46,756 nt of DNA from an uncultured Christensenellaceae bacterium (lineage in GTDB: Bacteria > Bacillota > Clostridia > Christensenellales > Pumilibacteraceae). The notes beneath the pieces are model-generated. The model was not told where the DNA came from. It did no database searches and saw nothing but the letters and a program-made list of their open reading frames with translations. How positions within the stretch are numbered: the stretch's first letter is position 1; the number at the start of each line of letters is the position of its first letter. Positions 34,793 to 44,266 of the stretch are shown here, in pieces. The position numbers and the translations under genes are program-made. The stretch spans positions 1 to 46,756 of the forward strand of contig CAJUNM010000015.1 in the NCBI GenBank assembly GCA_910587805.1. The letters run 5' to 3'.

Positions 34793-37700
34793 TCATTGCG
34801 AAAGCGCGGATGCTTTCAGTCCGAGCATATTTGCTATAGCCTTGCTCTTTCGTATTTTGTCCTCGCCGAATATGTTTTCGAGCGTTTGAGCGGTATCGCC
34901 GTCCGCTTTGGTGAGCTTGCCCTTCAGCGCGGGCGCGAACAGTATCAAAAGCTTGGACGCCACGACCGCGTCGAGAACGGTATCCGCACCGCCGAGCGCG
35001 ATATATGCGGAAGTGTATTTTTCCATTTGCAACCACAGTTTGTTGCCTATATCCACGCGCGATTTTCCCGCCGCGTATTCGTGAAGTCTGTCGATCCGTT
35101 TCCAACCGTCCTCGTCAAGCTCGTACTTGCTTTCCGCTTGCTCGAACGCATACACGAATTTATATACGTTTATATCGGCGCGCTCGGCGGAATAAGTCTT
35201 TTCGCAACGCGCAAGCTCGGGCACGTAAAGCGACGATATGTTTGCTATATGCTCGGGCACCGAGGAAGCGCCCTCGGGATCCACGCGCATAAAGAACCAT
35301 ATATTGGGCGCGGCGTCGAGCGTTTCTTCTCCGCCGCCGTAAGTGATACGGTTGTTTTCGGGATTGCCGACGTATCGTATGAACGGTGTGAAATAACAGT
35401 TTATATCCGACGGCACAACGTCGTCGAATCCGACTATCTGCGCGGCGGTGTGTAATTCGCGCGACGATTCGACGAGCCGAGACAGAGGCGTGGGCGTTCC
35501 GTCCTCGGTCAAGAACAGATCGCGCGCATGCTCTACGAGCGCGGAAGCGGTAACGGTATTGCTGCCGAAAAACTCGCCGAGCGTGTTTACGAGATCGGCG
35601 AACAGTTCTCGGTTTTCGGTGCACACGAATATCAGCCGCGAGCACGCCATCGCCGACAGCAGATCGCGCAGCGAATGCGGCGAGAACGCCAAGCCTTGCG
35701 TTGCGAAATATGCGCGCACGTCGTCGTATATCTTCGCCGCGGGCACGCCCGCGCCTATGTATTTAGCTCTGTCGTCATCATCGTGAGCTATGAACGTTTC
35801 GCGCTCGTCCGGCGTTACTTCGTCGTCGTCCACCGCGCCGAACTCGTCCAAAAACAGTTTTTCGTACGGAAAATCGGGCAGCACTTTAGCGGTAAATCTT
35901 TCCGGTTTTTCTTTGCCGCTCTCCAAAACGAACCCGCCGTCGATTATGTTCGACGCCGACGGCAGATATTCGGACAGTTTATCGCCCGTTCGGGCAAGTT
36001 TGGCTCCGTCTACCGTAACGTCGGCGGAAAGGCGAATGTCGACGCACGACGCGCCGGCTTGCAGCGTATATCTGCCCCCCTCGATCTTATACTTGCCGTC
36101 ATTGGGATCGTATACCGCAAAGTCGTTCACGTCGAACGGGATAGCCGCGCGCTTGCGTTCCTTGGCGTTGAGATAGACTTTGACAAATCCGACAAGCTCG
36201 CGTACAGGTCTGATCACCGCGGAATCGCTCTTTTTAAGGTACAGCTGTACCACTTCGCTGCCGCCCGTTTTGCTCTTATTATACACGTTTATATAAACGA
36301 CGTTGTTTTCGACCTTAATGCCGGAATACTCGAATTTTGAATAGGACAGTCCGAACCCGAACGGGTACTTGACATCGGTCTTGCCGCTCGTATAATAGCG
36401 ATAACCCAAAAACTTGCCTATCTTGTATCTGCCCGAATTTTTGCCGTCGAGCACCGATTTGTAGTATTCGTCCGTATCGGCATAGCCCGTTTGCGTCAGT
36501 CTTCCGCTCGGATTGTATATGCCGAACAATACGTTGCATAGCGCTACTGCGCCCTTGCCGCCCGCAGGCATAAACAGCGAGCCTGCGCAATAATCGTCGA
36601 AACTCATATCGGGCAGACTGTCGCCGACGGTGACCGTCACGACCGACTTGCAGCCGTCGGTGACCGCATCGTAAAGCGCGAGGCGGTTGGCGGGGAGTTT
36701 CGCGCTGTCCTCGCTTAAAACCGAGCCCAATACGAGCACTACCGTGTCGGCGGCTTTGACGGTTTTGAGCGCCTCGTCGATAAGCGCGTCGCTCCTGTCC
36801 TCGGCGGGATCGTAACCGCGCGCGCAGCCTACGTACGTGCAACCGTTGCGCGAACACAGCGTTTTTAACGCGTCCTCGATATTGGGCAGTAACGCCGCGT
36901 CGCCTACGAGCGCTATCTTGCGCCCGCGCGACAACGGAAGTATATCCGCATTTTTAAGCAATACTATGGATTCCTGAGCCGCGAGCAAAGTAAGCCCCGC
37001 GCGGAATTTATCGAGTGCGCCGAGCCTGCCGGCAGCCTGCGCGTCGAGCGCGGCTTTGCGCGTTTCCGCGTTTCCGCCGAGATCGCGTTTGGCTTTGCAC
37101 TTGAACGCGAACGCTATCACCTTATCGACCGCTTCGTCGAGCATTCTCTCGCTTATGGCAACTCCGTCCTCGACCGCACGGTTAAGCTCGTCGAGCGACA
37201 CCGCGCCGCGATCGACGTCCGATTTGATCCTGCGATAGTTTTCGAGCGCGGCGCCGAGCGCGGCGCTTTGCGTATCGCGCACAAGTTCGTTTCGGCGCGA
37301 CATGGCTGCCGAAACGTTCTCGAGCGACGCGCCCGAGTATATTATGTTCACATCCGAATGGTTATCGCGCAAAAGCTTGGTCACGAACTGCGTATTTACG
37401 CCGCGCCAACCCTTATTGAGCACTTGACGCGTTGTCAATACCGCCGTAGCCGCATGCTTTTTACAAACGTATCCGAACGGCTTTGCGAGAATATCCGCCG
37501 CCATGCTTTTATTGAGCGTTTTGTCGGCGTACTTCTCGTCGACAGCACGCACCGAACAATCGGTAAGACATGACGCCGCGCCCGCATCGTCTATCCCCTC
37601 GCACATGCTCTGCGCCATCACTCCGTTAAAGAACGGGTCTTCGCTCAAGCCCTCTGCATACGGGCTGCTCTTTACGCGCACGGGCGGAGTTTCTATAAGA

Positions 37701-37942
37701 TTGCAATCGCTCGCGCGATAGCTCAAATCGGTAGAAACAAGTTTTACAACACGCGCGTTCCAACTGTTTGCAAGACCGAACAGCGACGGATAATCGCGCT
37801 CGGCAATTTCGCTCAGATTGACCGATTTTACGCTCGGCACGCCGCTCTGCGCTTCGTCGAACTCGGCAAGCGCGCCAAGCTCGGCAACGAGCCGCAGTTT
37901 TTGCCGCTCGTCGAGTTTTTCTATTATATCGCCGTATTGCAT
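34793..37942 (-). CDS. GH3-like pseudoenzyme fused to a degenerate AAA+ domain
   Basis: This 1049-aa protein has no signal peptide. Residues 1-700 follow the glycoside hydrolase family 3 layout: YPSLFGLANSWN, SSPYAEGLSEDPF, an alpha/beta sandwich and YPFGFGLSYSKFEYSG before a fibronectin-like domain. The catalytic parts are lost: the usual KHFxxN is LTDCSVR, and the nucleophile motif VSDW is replaced by IIYSGAS. Residues from about 750 to the end align with the AAA+ domain of the next gene (GFDDVVPSDINCYFTPF with VLDEMNIARVEYYFAEF; NIWFFMRVD with NMWFIGTAN), but the P-loop is gone. The ATG at 37942 follows AAGGAG by 5 nt and lies 2 nt after the LRR stop. It may be a scaffold or regulator. Confidence 0.75.
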   Translation of the reverse strand: MQYGDIIEKLDERQKLRLVAELGALAEFDEAQSGVPSVKSVNLSEIAERDYPSLFGLANSWNARVVKLVSTDLSYRASDCNLIETPPVRVKSSPYAEGLSEDPFFNGVMAQSMCEGIDDAGAASCLTDCSVRAVDEKYADKTLNKSMAADILAKPFGYVCKKHAATAVLTTRQVLNKGWRGVNTQFVTKLLRDNHSDVNIIYSGASLENVSAAMSRRNELVRDTQSAALGAALENYRRIKSDVDRGAVSLDELNRAVEDGVAISERMLDEAVDKVIAFAFKCKAKRDLGGNAETRKAALDAQAAGRLGALDKFRAGLTLLAAQESIVLLKNADILPLSRGRKIALVGDAALLPNIEDALKTLCSRNGCTYVGCARGYDPAEDRSDALIDEALKTVKAADTVVLVLGSVLSEDSAKLPANRLALYDAVTDGCKSVVTVTVGDSLPDMSFDDYCAGSLFMPAGGKGAVALCNVLFGIYNPSGRLTQTGYADTDEYYKSVLDGKNSGRYKIGKFLGYRYYTSGKTDVKYPFGFGLSYSKFEYSGIKVENNVVYINVYNKSKTGGSEVVQLYLKKSDSAVIRPVRELVGFVKVYLNAKERKRAAIPFDVNDFAVYDPNDGKYKIEGGRYTLQAGASCVDIRLSADVTVDGAKLARTGDKLSEYLPSASNIIDGGFVLESGKEKPERFTAKVLPDFPYEKLFLDEFGAVDDDEVTPDERETFIAHDDDDRAKYIGAGVPAAKIYDDVRAYFATQGLAFSPHSLRDLLSAMACSRLIFVCTENRELFADLVNTLGEFFGSNTVTASALVEHARDLFLTEDGTPTPLSRLVESSRELHTAAQIVGFDDVVPSDINCYFTPFIRYVGNPENNRITYGGGEETLDAAPNIWFFMRVDPEGASSVPEHIANISSLYVPELARCEKTYSAERADINVYKFVYAFEQAESKYELDEDGWKRIDRLHEYAAGKSRVDIGNKLWLQMEKYTSAYIALGGADTVLDAVVASKLLILFAPALKGKLTKADGDTAQTLENIFGEDKIRKSKAIANMLGLKASALSQ

Positions 37943-37944
37943 GA

Positions 37945-40900
37945 TCACTCCTTACCTTGTTCGAGCGGGACTCGTATATGCCCGCACTGCGTGCATTCGC
38001 CGTCGGCGTTGTAATCGTGTCCGAGCATCGGTATGCTTTGCGTGTCGTAAACGTGTGAGTCGCATTCCGTGCATATCTTATGACGCTCCCCGTCTTCCGT
38101 ACACGTCGGCGGTTTTGCTATTATCCATTCGCCGCGATCGATATCGCGATCGACGGGCATTCCGCCGTCCCAACGCCATTCGTTGCCGTTGTGCGCGCAC
38201 TTATCGTAAAAGTACACGCTCCAAAAACCGAAATTGTAATATTTATCGGGATCGCTGCTTATGCGGTGACTGTTCCAATTACCCTCTGCGCCCTCGTAAT
38301 ATACCGATCTTATCGTGTTTGCAAACGCGCCCGACGTTATCTTTTTTACCGCGGCGGGGATCATAACGTAATTGAGCGCGGAACGAAACGCGTTTTTATG
38401 CACGGCATAGCTCGCGATCGTATCGGCGCGGACTTTGACGTCCGACGGCAAGATTGCGCTTGTCATACTCGACGAGTATCGCGTCAAGTACCAATCGCTC
38501 TTTAGCCGCGTAAATTCGTATTCGCCTATCGCGACGAACTCGGGCTTATAAAGGCGATCGCGCGTTACCTCTATCGCATATTGCGCAACGTTGCCGTAAG
38601 ACGAGCTGCCCGCGGTAATGCTCATCGTGCTCGCGTTATACACGGAGAACAAACGCGTCGCGCCCTGAAACGCATTGCTTTGTATATTACGCAACTGTCT
38701 CGGTATAGCGAGCGCGGTCAGAGATTCGCACCGCGCGAAAGAATAGGCGCCTATATTCGTGAGATTTTCGGAAAGTTTAAGGCTTGCAAGCGACGTTCCG
38801 CCGTCGAAGGCGTACGCGCCCACCGCCGTAACGCTGTCGGGCAGCTCGAGATTCTCGAGCGCGGCGCAGTTTTGGAACGCGTTTGACCCTATCGTAGCGA
38901 GCGACGACGGCAATTTTAGTTCGGCAAGCGCGCCGCAATCGAAAAACGCATACGAGCCGATGCTCACTACGCCGTCGGGCAATTCGAGCGCGGCGAGAGT
39001 TCCGCATCCCGAGAACGCGTTTTGACCTATCGTTTTCAATCCGCTCGGCAACACAAGTTCTTTAAGAGACGAGCAGTTTGCAAACGCGCCGTCCGCAACG
39101 GCTGTCACTCCGCTCGGCACGGCGAGCGATACGAGCGATCCGCAATCGTAGAATGCCGACGATTCTATGCGCTGCAAGCTGTCGGGAAGCGTCAGCCGCT
39201 CGAGCGCGGAGCAACCCAAAAACGCATTTGAGCCGATGCTTGCGACGCCTGACGGAATATCGAGCGATGTGAGTACGGCGCAGTTATTGAACGCGTAATA
39301 CGGAATATCCGCCGAAGAAAGAACAAGCGTGCGCAGATTCGCGCAACCGCTGAACGCGCCGCCGCCGAGTCTCGTCACCGATCGGGGTATTTCCAGCGAC
39401 CGCAGCGAATAACACCCGCCGAACGCATACTCGCCTATGCTCGCAAGCGCGCTCGGCAATTCGAGCGTCGCGAGCGTTCCGCAATTGACAAACGCTTGCT
39501 CGCCGATCGTCGTTACCGACCCGAGATCGAGCGACTCGAGATTGTAACATTCGGCAAATACGCGCGTTCCCAAGCTCCTCACGCCCTGCGGTATAACGAG
39601 CCTGCGCACATTGGAGCAACCCTCGAACGCTCTGTCGCCGATGTAAATTACGCCCGACGGAATATCGATAGTTTCCGCAACGTAACACGACGCGAAAGTC
39701 GAATCTTCTATGCGTCTTAAGCTCGAAGGCAAAACAAGCGTGCGCAGATCGGAACAACCGTAAAACGCCCTCTCGCCGATCTCGGCAGTCTTGCCCGCCG
39801 AAAGCTTCAGCACGTTCAGTGCGCCGCAACCGCTGAACGCTTCGCCTTTTATTATCAGATCGTCGACTTCGATAATCACGCTCGTCGTGCCGGCGTCGGC
39901 AAACGCGGACGCGCCTATAGTCGCCGTTCTGCCGACGAGTTCGAGCGAACCGACCGCCTTGTTTTCAAACGCGTTTTCGGCAACGGTGACGGCGTTGCCT
40001 CTTATCGTCAATCCGCCTTCCGAATAATTGATTCCGTTACGCTTGATCTCGACGTTTCCGGTAGCCGTTATACTCGCCGATCTTACGCCGCAAAGCAACG
40101 CGCTTTGCTCGAGCGTTACGCTCGAGCCGGATATTTCGAGCGTGAGATTCGCTCCGCCGCCTATCGAGCTGCCGTCGAATACTATAGCGTTGCCAGATAC
40201 CGCAAGTTTTCCCGACGGCGCGTACGTGAACGCGCTCGACGAAAAATGCACGTCGTTGCCGTTTATCGAAACGTTCGCAAGCGACGCATTCCCGTAAAAC
40301 GCGTTCCGCGCGATCTCTGTGTTTCCGCCGCGCACGCTCACCGACGCGAGATTCGGACAGCCTTCGAACGTTCTCTCGTTGAGCGCAACGTCCGACGCAA
40401 ATTCGAGCGAAACCGAACCGAGCGACGTGCAACGCGCGAACGCGCCGTCCGAAGAAACGAACGCCGATCCGCTCATTTCGAGCTTTGAAAGATCGCTGTT
40501 TTCAAACGCGTACTCGTTTACGGTCACCATCTCGCCGTTGAACTCGAAGTTCATGCCGGAGCCGCTGCCGTACATCGCGCGCGGCATAAGCGTAAGCGCT
40601 CCGCCGCGCGCCGCGAACGAAGTTACGGGCGCGCCCGTAAACGCATAATTCGATACGACGAGCGCCCCTATATCCGCCGTGACCTCGGCGAGCTTGCAAC
40701 AATTCGTAAACGCATACTCGCCTATACGCGCAACGGCTGTATCGACATAAACCGATTCTATATTTTCGTTATTTTCAAATGCGTAAGCGTCGACGGTTAT
40801 CGAGTCCGTCGCCGTATCGCCTATTACGAACCGTTCTATACGAACATTGCCGTCGTCGCCGTAATAATCGACGGCATGCCAACCGTCGGTAGCCACGTAA

Positions 40901-40968
40901 TAAACGCCCTTCTCTATCAGATACGGCAACCGCTCTTTCTCGTCGGTGAAAACCCTGTACGCATACAA
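37945..40968 (-). CDS. C-terminal half of a giant LRR_5 (BspA-like) protein, separated by a frameshift
   Basis: This open frame encodes 1007 aa of BspA-type leucine-rich repeats of about 23 residues (IGEYAFxGCxxLxxLxLPxxL). Some early repeats lack the leucine pattern and are shorter. The end (about the last 110 residues) has a Cys-rich tail with CTEDGERHKICTECD and CTQCGH that may bind zinc. There is no proper start: the frame is open up to 41004, where it continues repeats of the upstream ORF (VTAGSYANGGAALYAYRV matches IVAGSPDNGYVAYYALAV there). I therefore read it as the second half of one gene. It ends 2 nt before the GH3-like start. Confidence 0.8.
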   Translation of the reverse strand: MYAYRVFTDEKERLPYLIEKGVYYVATDGWHAVDYYGDDGNVRIERFVIGDTATDSITVDAYAFENNENIESVYVDTAVARIGEYAFTNCCKLAEVTADIGALVVSNYAFTGAPVTSFAARGGALTLMPRAMYGSGSGMNFEFNGEMVTVNEYAFENSDLSKLEMSGSAFVSSDGAFARCTSLGSVSLEFASDVALNERTFEGCPNLASVSVRGGNTEIARNAFYGNASLANVSINGNDVHFSSSAFTYAPSGKLAVSGNAIVFDGSSIGGGANLTLEISGSSVTLEQSALLCGVRSASITATGNVEIKRNGINYSEGGLTIRGNAVTVAENAFENKAVGSLELVGRTATIGASAFADAGTTSVIIEVDDLIIKGEAFSGCGALNVLKLSAGKTAEIGERAFYGCSDLRTLVLPSSLRRIEDSTFASCYVAETIDIPSGVIYIGDRAFEGCSNVRRLVIPQGVRSLGTRVFAECYNLESLDLGSVTTIGEQAFVNCGTLATLELPSALASIGEYAFGGCYSLRSLEIPRSVTRLGGGAFSGCANLRTLVLSSADIPYYAFNNCAVLTSLDIPSGVASIGSNAFLGCSALERLTLPDSLQRIESSAFYDCGSLVSLAVPSGVTAVADGAFANCSSLKELVLPSGLKTIGQNAFSGCGTLAALELPDGVVSIGSYAFFDCGALAELKLPSSLATIGSNAFQNCAALENLELPDSVTAVGAYAFDGGTSLASLKLSENLTNIGAYSFARCESLTALAIPRQLRNIQSNAFQGATRLFSVYNASTMSITAGSSSYGNVAQYAIEVTRDRLYKPEFVAIGEYEFTRLKSDWYLTRYSSSMTSAILPSDVKVRADTIASYAVHKNAFRSALNYVMIPAAVKKITSGAFANTIRSVYYEGAEGNWNSHRISSDPDKYYNFGFWSVYFYDKCAHNGNEWRWDGGMPVDRDIDRGEWIIAKPPTCTEDGERHKICTECDSHVYDTQSIPMLGHDYNADGECTQCGHIRVPLEQGKE

Positions 40969-43900
40969 TGCCGCGCCGCCGTTCGCATAGCTGCCCGCAG
41001 TTACGCCGCGAAAGATTACACACGTCGTAAAGCTTTATGCACCCGACGAACGCCGACTCGCCGATCGAGCCGAGCTGCTCGGGCAGTACGATGCGTTTCA
41101 AAGCCCTGCAGCCGTAAAACGCTCTGTCTCCTATCTCCGCGCAGTCGCGAGCAATATCGAACGCGCGCAGTTTGGCGCAATTGTAAAACGCCTGTTCGCC
41201 TATGCGCTTAAACCTCGACGGCGCGCCTACCGACTCGAGCTTAAAGCAATTTTTGAACAAACCGTCCGAAATTTCGGTTATGCCTTGCGGAAGATTTATC
41301 TCGCGCAAGCTCGCACAACCCGAAAAAGCTTCGCTGCCGATCGACGTTATACCGTTTGAGAGCGTAACGCTCTCGAGCGCGGAGCAATCGGAAAAAGTCT
41401 GTTCGCCTATGCGCGTAACGGACGTAGGCACAACGATGTCTTTTACCGCAACGTCGCCGTAAAACAATCTGTCGTAAATTTCGTAACGGTCGAACGAATG
41501 ACCGCCCGCGTCCACGATCGAAGGCAAAACGATGCGTTCGCTTTTTTCGGGATATCCGACAAGATGCCATGCGCCCTCGCCGTACACAAACTCGAATCCG
41601 TTTTGCTCGACTTTGGTCAATTTGTCGCTTTTATCGCCGTGCACGGCGAGCGCGTAATACGCGACATACCCGTTGTCGGGACTGCCCGCAACGATATTCA
41701 ATTCGCTGTAGTTATACACCTCGTACAACCTATAGCACCCGAAAAACGCTTGCGAGCCTATATAGCCTACGTCGCGCGGAATGTGCACCGTGTTGAGCTT
41801 GCGGCAGCCGTTGAACGCGTACGATCCTATGCTGACCAAACTGTCGCACAGCTCCGCCTCGCGCAGATTGAAACAGCCGTTGAACGCGCCTTCGGCAACA
41901 GCCGATGTATCGGTAACGGCAACGCGCTCGAGATTTTGCGCCGCAATGCCTATCAGAGCGTAATCCACCGCGTACATATCCGCAAGCGTTCCGCTCGAAT
42001 ACGAGTTTATTCCTACGAACGGCACTGACAGCGCGCTCAAACTCGCGCACCCGTTCAATATACCGCGCCCCATATATTCGACTGACTGCGGAACGACGAG
42101 CGTTTCGAGCGACGAGCATTCCGCAAACGCGTATGCGCCGATATTTTTCAAGCCGTCGGGCAGGACGACGCTCTCGAGCGCGGAACAGCCCGAAAACGCA
42201 TACGCGCCGATACTCTCGACGTTGCCCGTAAATTCCACTCGCTCTATATCCGCGCAACCGCCAAACGCAAACTGCGCCGTATCGCCGTCGCCCCTTACCG
42301 TCACTTGCTTGAGCGAACTCGGCACGGTTCCGAAGATATACGAAAAGTTATTGTTGCGCTCGCTCTCCCCGCCTATAAACGGAACGCTTATCTGCGCGAG
42401 CGATTTGCAATCGCCGAACGCGGCGTTGCCGACGTTTTCCACACTGTCGGGGATATACAAGGTAGTCAGCCCCGCGCCGTAAAACGCATTGTCGAAGATA
42501 CGCAAAAGATTTTGCGGAAGCTCTATGCTCGTAAGCGATTTGCACCCGCCGAAAGCGCCGCCGTATATGTAGCCGATTCCGTTCGGAAGCGTCACTTCGG
42601 ACAAACGATTGCAACCCGAAAACATGTATTCCGCTATAAACGGGATCGCGCTGCGCTCTGAAAACTCGGCTTTGACAAGTTGCGTGCAATCCGCAAAAGC
42701 ATACGGAGAAATGCTTTTCACGCTCTGCGGAATATATACCTGCGTCAATCGGCTGCCCTCGAAAGCTTTTGCTCCTATGGATTCGAGCACGGTATTGCGT
42801 GAAAGATCGAACACTTCCAGCCCGCTGCCGTAAAACGCACCGTCGCCGACGCTTTCCAATGCGTCGACGTTCAAGTTTTTTATTCCGCAATCGTAAAAAG
42901 CGTTTACGCCTATCTCGGTTATTTTCTCGTTGAGCACAAGCTCGGTCATGTTTTTACATCCGTAAAAAGCGTTCTCTCGCACCACGGGCTGCTCTATGTA
43001 TCCGATGCGCACCGTTTCGATCGGCATGCCCGAAAACATATTGCTGCCGAAAACGTCGAGCGTATCGACGTAGAACGACCGCAACGAAAGCATTGCTCCG
43101 TCGGCAGCGTTTACACCGAACAAATCGTGGACGGTGCGCGAAACCGCGCCGTCGCTGCACTCGAAACTTTTCAGCGACAGTTCTTTTACTCCGTAACTTT
43201 CGTAAAATATATTTATCTCCGCGCCTTGAACGCTTCGGGACCCGATCGGTCTGCCTATTTCCACCGTCTCGAGCGCCGAACAGCCCGCAAACGCATGCTC
43301 GCCCAAATCGATGGGCGCATCGTCTTGCGCGATCTTTACCGACTTGAGCATTTTACAATACGCAAACGCATTGTCCCCTACGCCGACGGCGCGCTTGAGA
43401 TCGACTTGTTCGAGACTGCCGCAGCCGTAAAACGCTTTCGCGCCGATACTCGTCGCGTTTTCGAGATTGATGCTCTTGAGCGAGCCGCAATCGTAAAACG
43501 CTTCCGCGCCGACGCTCACGCTGCCGCGTATCGTAACCGATCTGACTTTGCCGTTGCCGCGAAACGCGTTTGCGGCTATTCCCGCAACGCGGTGTCCTTC
43601 TATCTTTTCGGGAATATTGACCGTTTCAAAATTGCCCTTATACCCGATAACGTAAATGTCGCTGCCGTCGGAATTATCTCCGTTCGCAAAACCGTATCTC
43701 ACTCCGTTTTGCAAAAAACTGTCGGAATTGCGCGCAAACAAACTCGTCTGCACCGCTATAGCCACAAACGCAATGAGCAACGACAGCACCGAAACGATAA
43801 TCAACAGCACGGGCATTTTCAGCGTGCGCGGTTCTACTTTGACGCCCTTCGCGCCCGCTTTGACTATCGGCGCGACGGGCGCGGGCGGATCTATACGATA

Positions 43901-44266
43901 ACTCGGTTTTTCGAGATTGTGCGGCGTAAACGTATATCCGTCGAACTCCGCTTCGGTCACTGTTATCTTGCAATCGACGCAATCGGATGCTATCGATATT
44001 TTATGCTTGACGGCAAACGATTTTTTGGGATACCCGCAAATATTTTTCAGCCTGATTTTATCGGCGGAAATCTTACGCCCCGTTTCGTCGAACTGTTCTA
44101 TATAAAGAGTTACGCCCGTTACTTTTTCGCCGCGCAAATTGGAGAGCTTGACGAGCAAATACCGCTTGCCGTTCTCCTCGATTATTATATATTGTCGGGC
44201 TTTTACAAAGCCCTCGGTCTGCGGATACGAGCAAACACCTTTTGCGATAATTTCCGTCTTGCTCAT
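40775..44266 (-). CDS. N-terminal half of a giant membrane-anchored LRR_5 (BspA-like) protein
   Basis: The 1163-aa reading starts with a cytosolic domain of about 150 residues, then one membrane segment (about 152-180, VLLIIVSVLSLLIAFVAIA) and BspA-type LRR_5 repeats facing outward. Up to about residue 1086 the repeats are regular. The last 77 residues (NLSRRNCGQLCERRRG and on) are Arg-rich and out of frame, overlapping the downstream LRR ORF by 194 bp. Comparison with internal homologous repeats places a 5-nt loss (or equivalent) at 41005-41008. Corrected, the protein would be about 2100 aa. Its ATG overlaps the stop of the upstream membrane protein gene (ATGA). Confidence 0.82.
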   Translation of the reverse strand: MSKTEIIAKGVCSYPQTEGFVKARQYIIIEENGKRYLLVKLSNLRGEKVTGVTLYIEQFDETGRKISADKIRLKNICGYPKKSFAVKHKISIASDCVDCKITVTEAEFDGYTFTPHNLEKPSYRIDPPAPVAPIVKAGAKGVKVEPRTLKMPVLLIIVSVLSLLIAFVAIAVQTSLFARNSDSFLQNGVRYGFANGDNSDGSDIYVIGYKGNFETVNIPEKIEGHRVAGIAANAFRGNGKVRSVTIRGSVSVGAEAFYDCGSLKSINLENATSIGAKAFYGCGSLEQVDLKRAVGVGDNAFAYCKMLKSVKIAQDDAPIDLGEHAFAGCSALETVEIGRPIGSRSVQGAEINIFYESYGVKELSLKSFECSDGAVSRTVHDLFGVNAADGAMLSLRSFYVDTLDVFGSNMFSGMPIETVRIGYIEQPVVRENAFYGCKNMTELVLNEKITEIGVNAFYDCGIKNLNVDALESVGDGAFYGSGLEVFDLSRNTVLESIGAKAFEGSRLTQVYIPQSVKSISPYAFADCTQLVKAEFSERSAIPFIAEYMFSGCNRLSEVTLPNGIGYIYGGAFGGCKSLTSIELPQNLLRIFDNAFYGAGLTTLYIPDSVENVGNAAFGDCKSLAQISVPFIGGESERNNNFSYIFGTVPSSLKQVTVRGDGDTAQFAFGGCADIERVEFTGNVESIGAYAFSGCSALESVVLPDGLKNIGAYAFAECSSLETLVVPQSVEYMGRGILNGCASLSALSVPFVGINSYSSGTLADMYAVDYALIGIAAQNLERVAVTDTSAVAEGAFNGCFNLREAELCDSLVSIGSYAFNGCRKLNTVHIPRDVGYIGSQAFFGCYRLYEVYNYSELNIVAGSPDNGYVAYYALAVHGDKSDKLTKVEQNGFEFVYGEGAWHLVGYPEKSERIVLPSIVDAGGHSFDRYEIYDRLFYGDVAVKDIVVPTSVTRIGEQTFSDCSALESVTLSNGITSIGSEAFSGCASLREINLPQGITEISDGLFKNCFKLESVGAPSRFKRIGEQAFYNCAKLRAFDIARDCAEIGDRAFYGCRALKRIVLPEQLGSIGESAFVGCIKLYDVCNLSRRNCGQLCERRRGIVCVQGFHRRERAVAVSDREGRLLRGYRRLACRRLLRRRRQCSYRTVRNRRYGDGLDNRRRLRI

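Noticed and set aside
34793..37942. Active GH3 beta-glucosidase
   Set aside because: The overall GH3 layout and the FGFGLSYS motif are present, but the catalytic nucleophile and the KH substrate motif are not.
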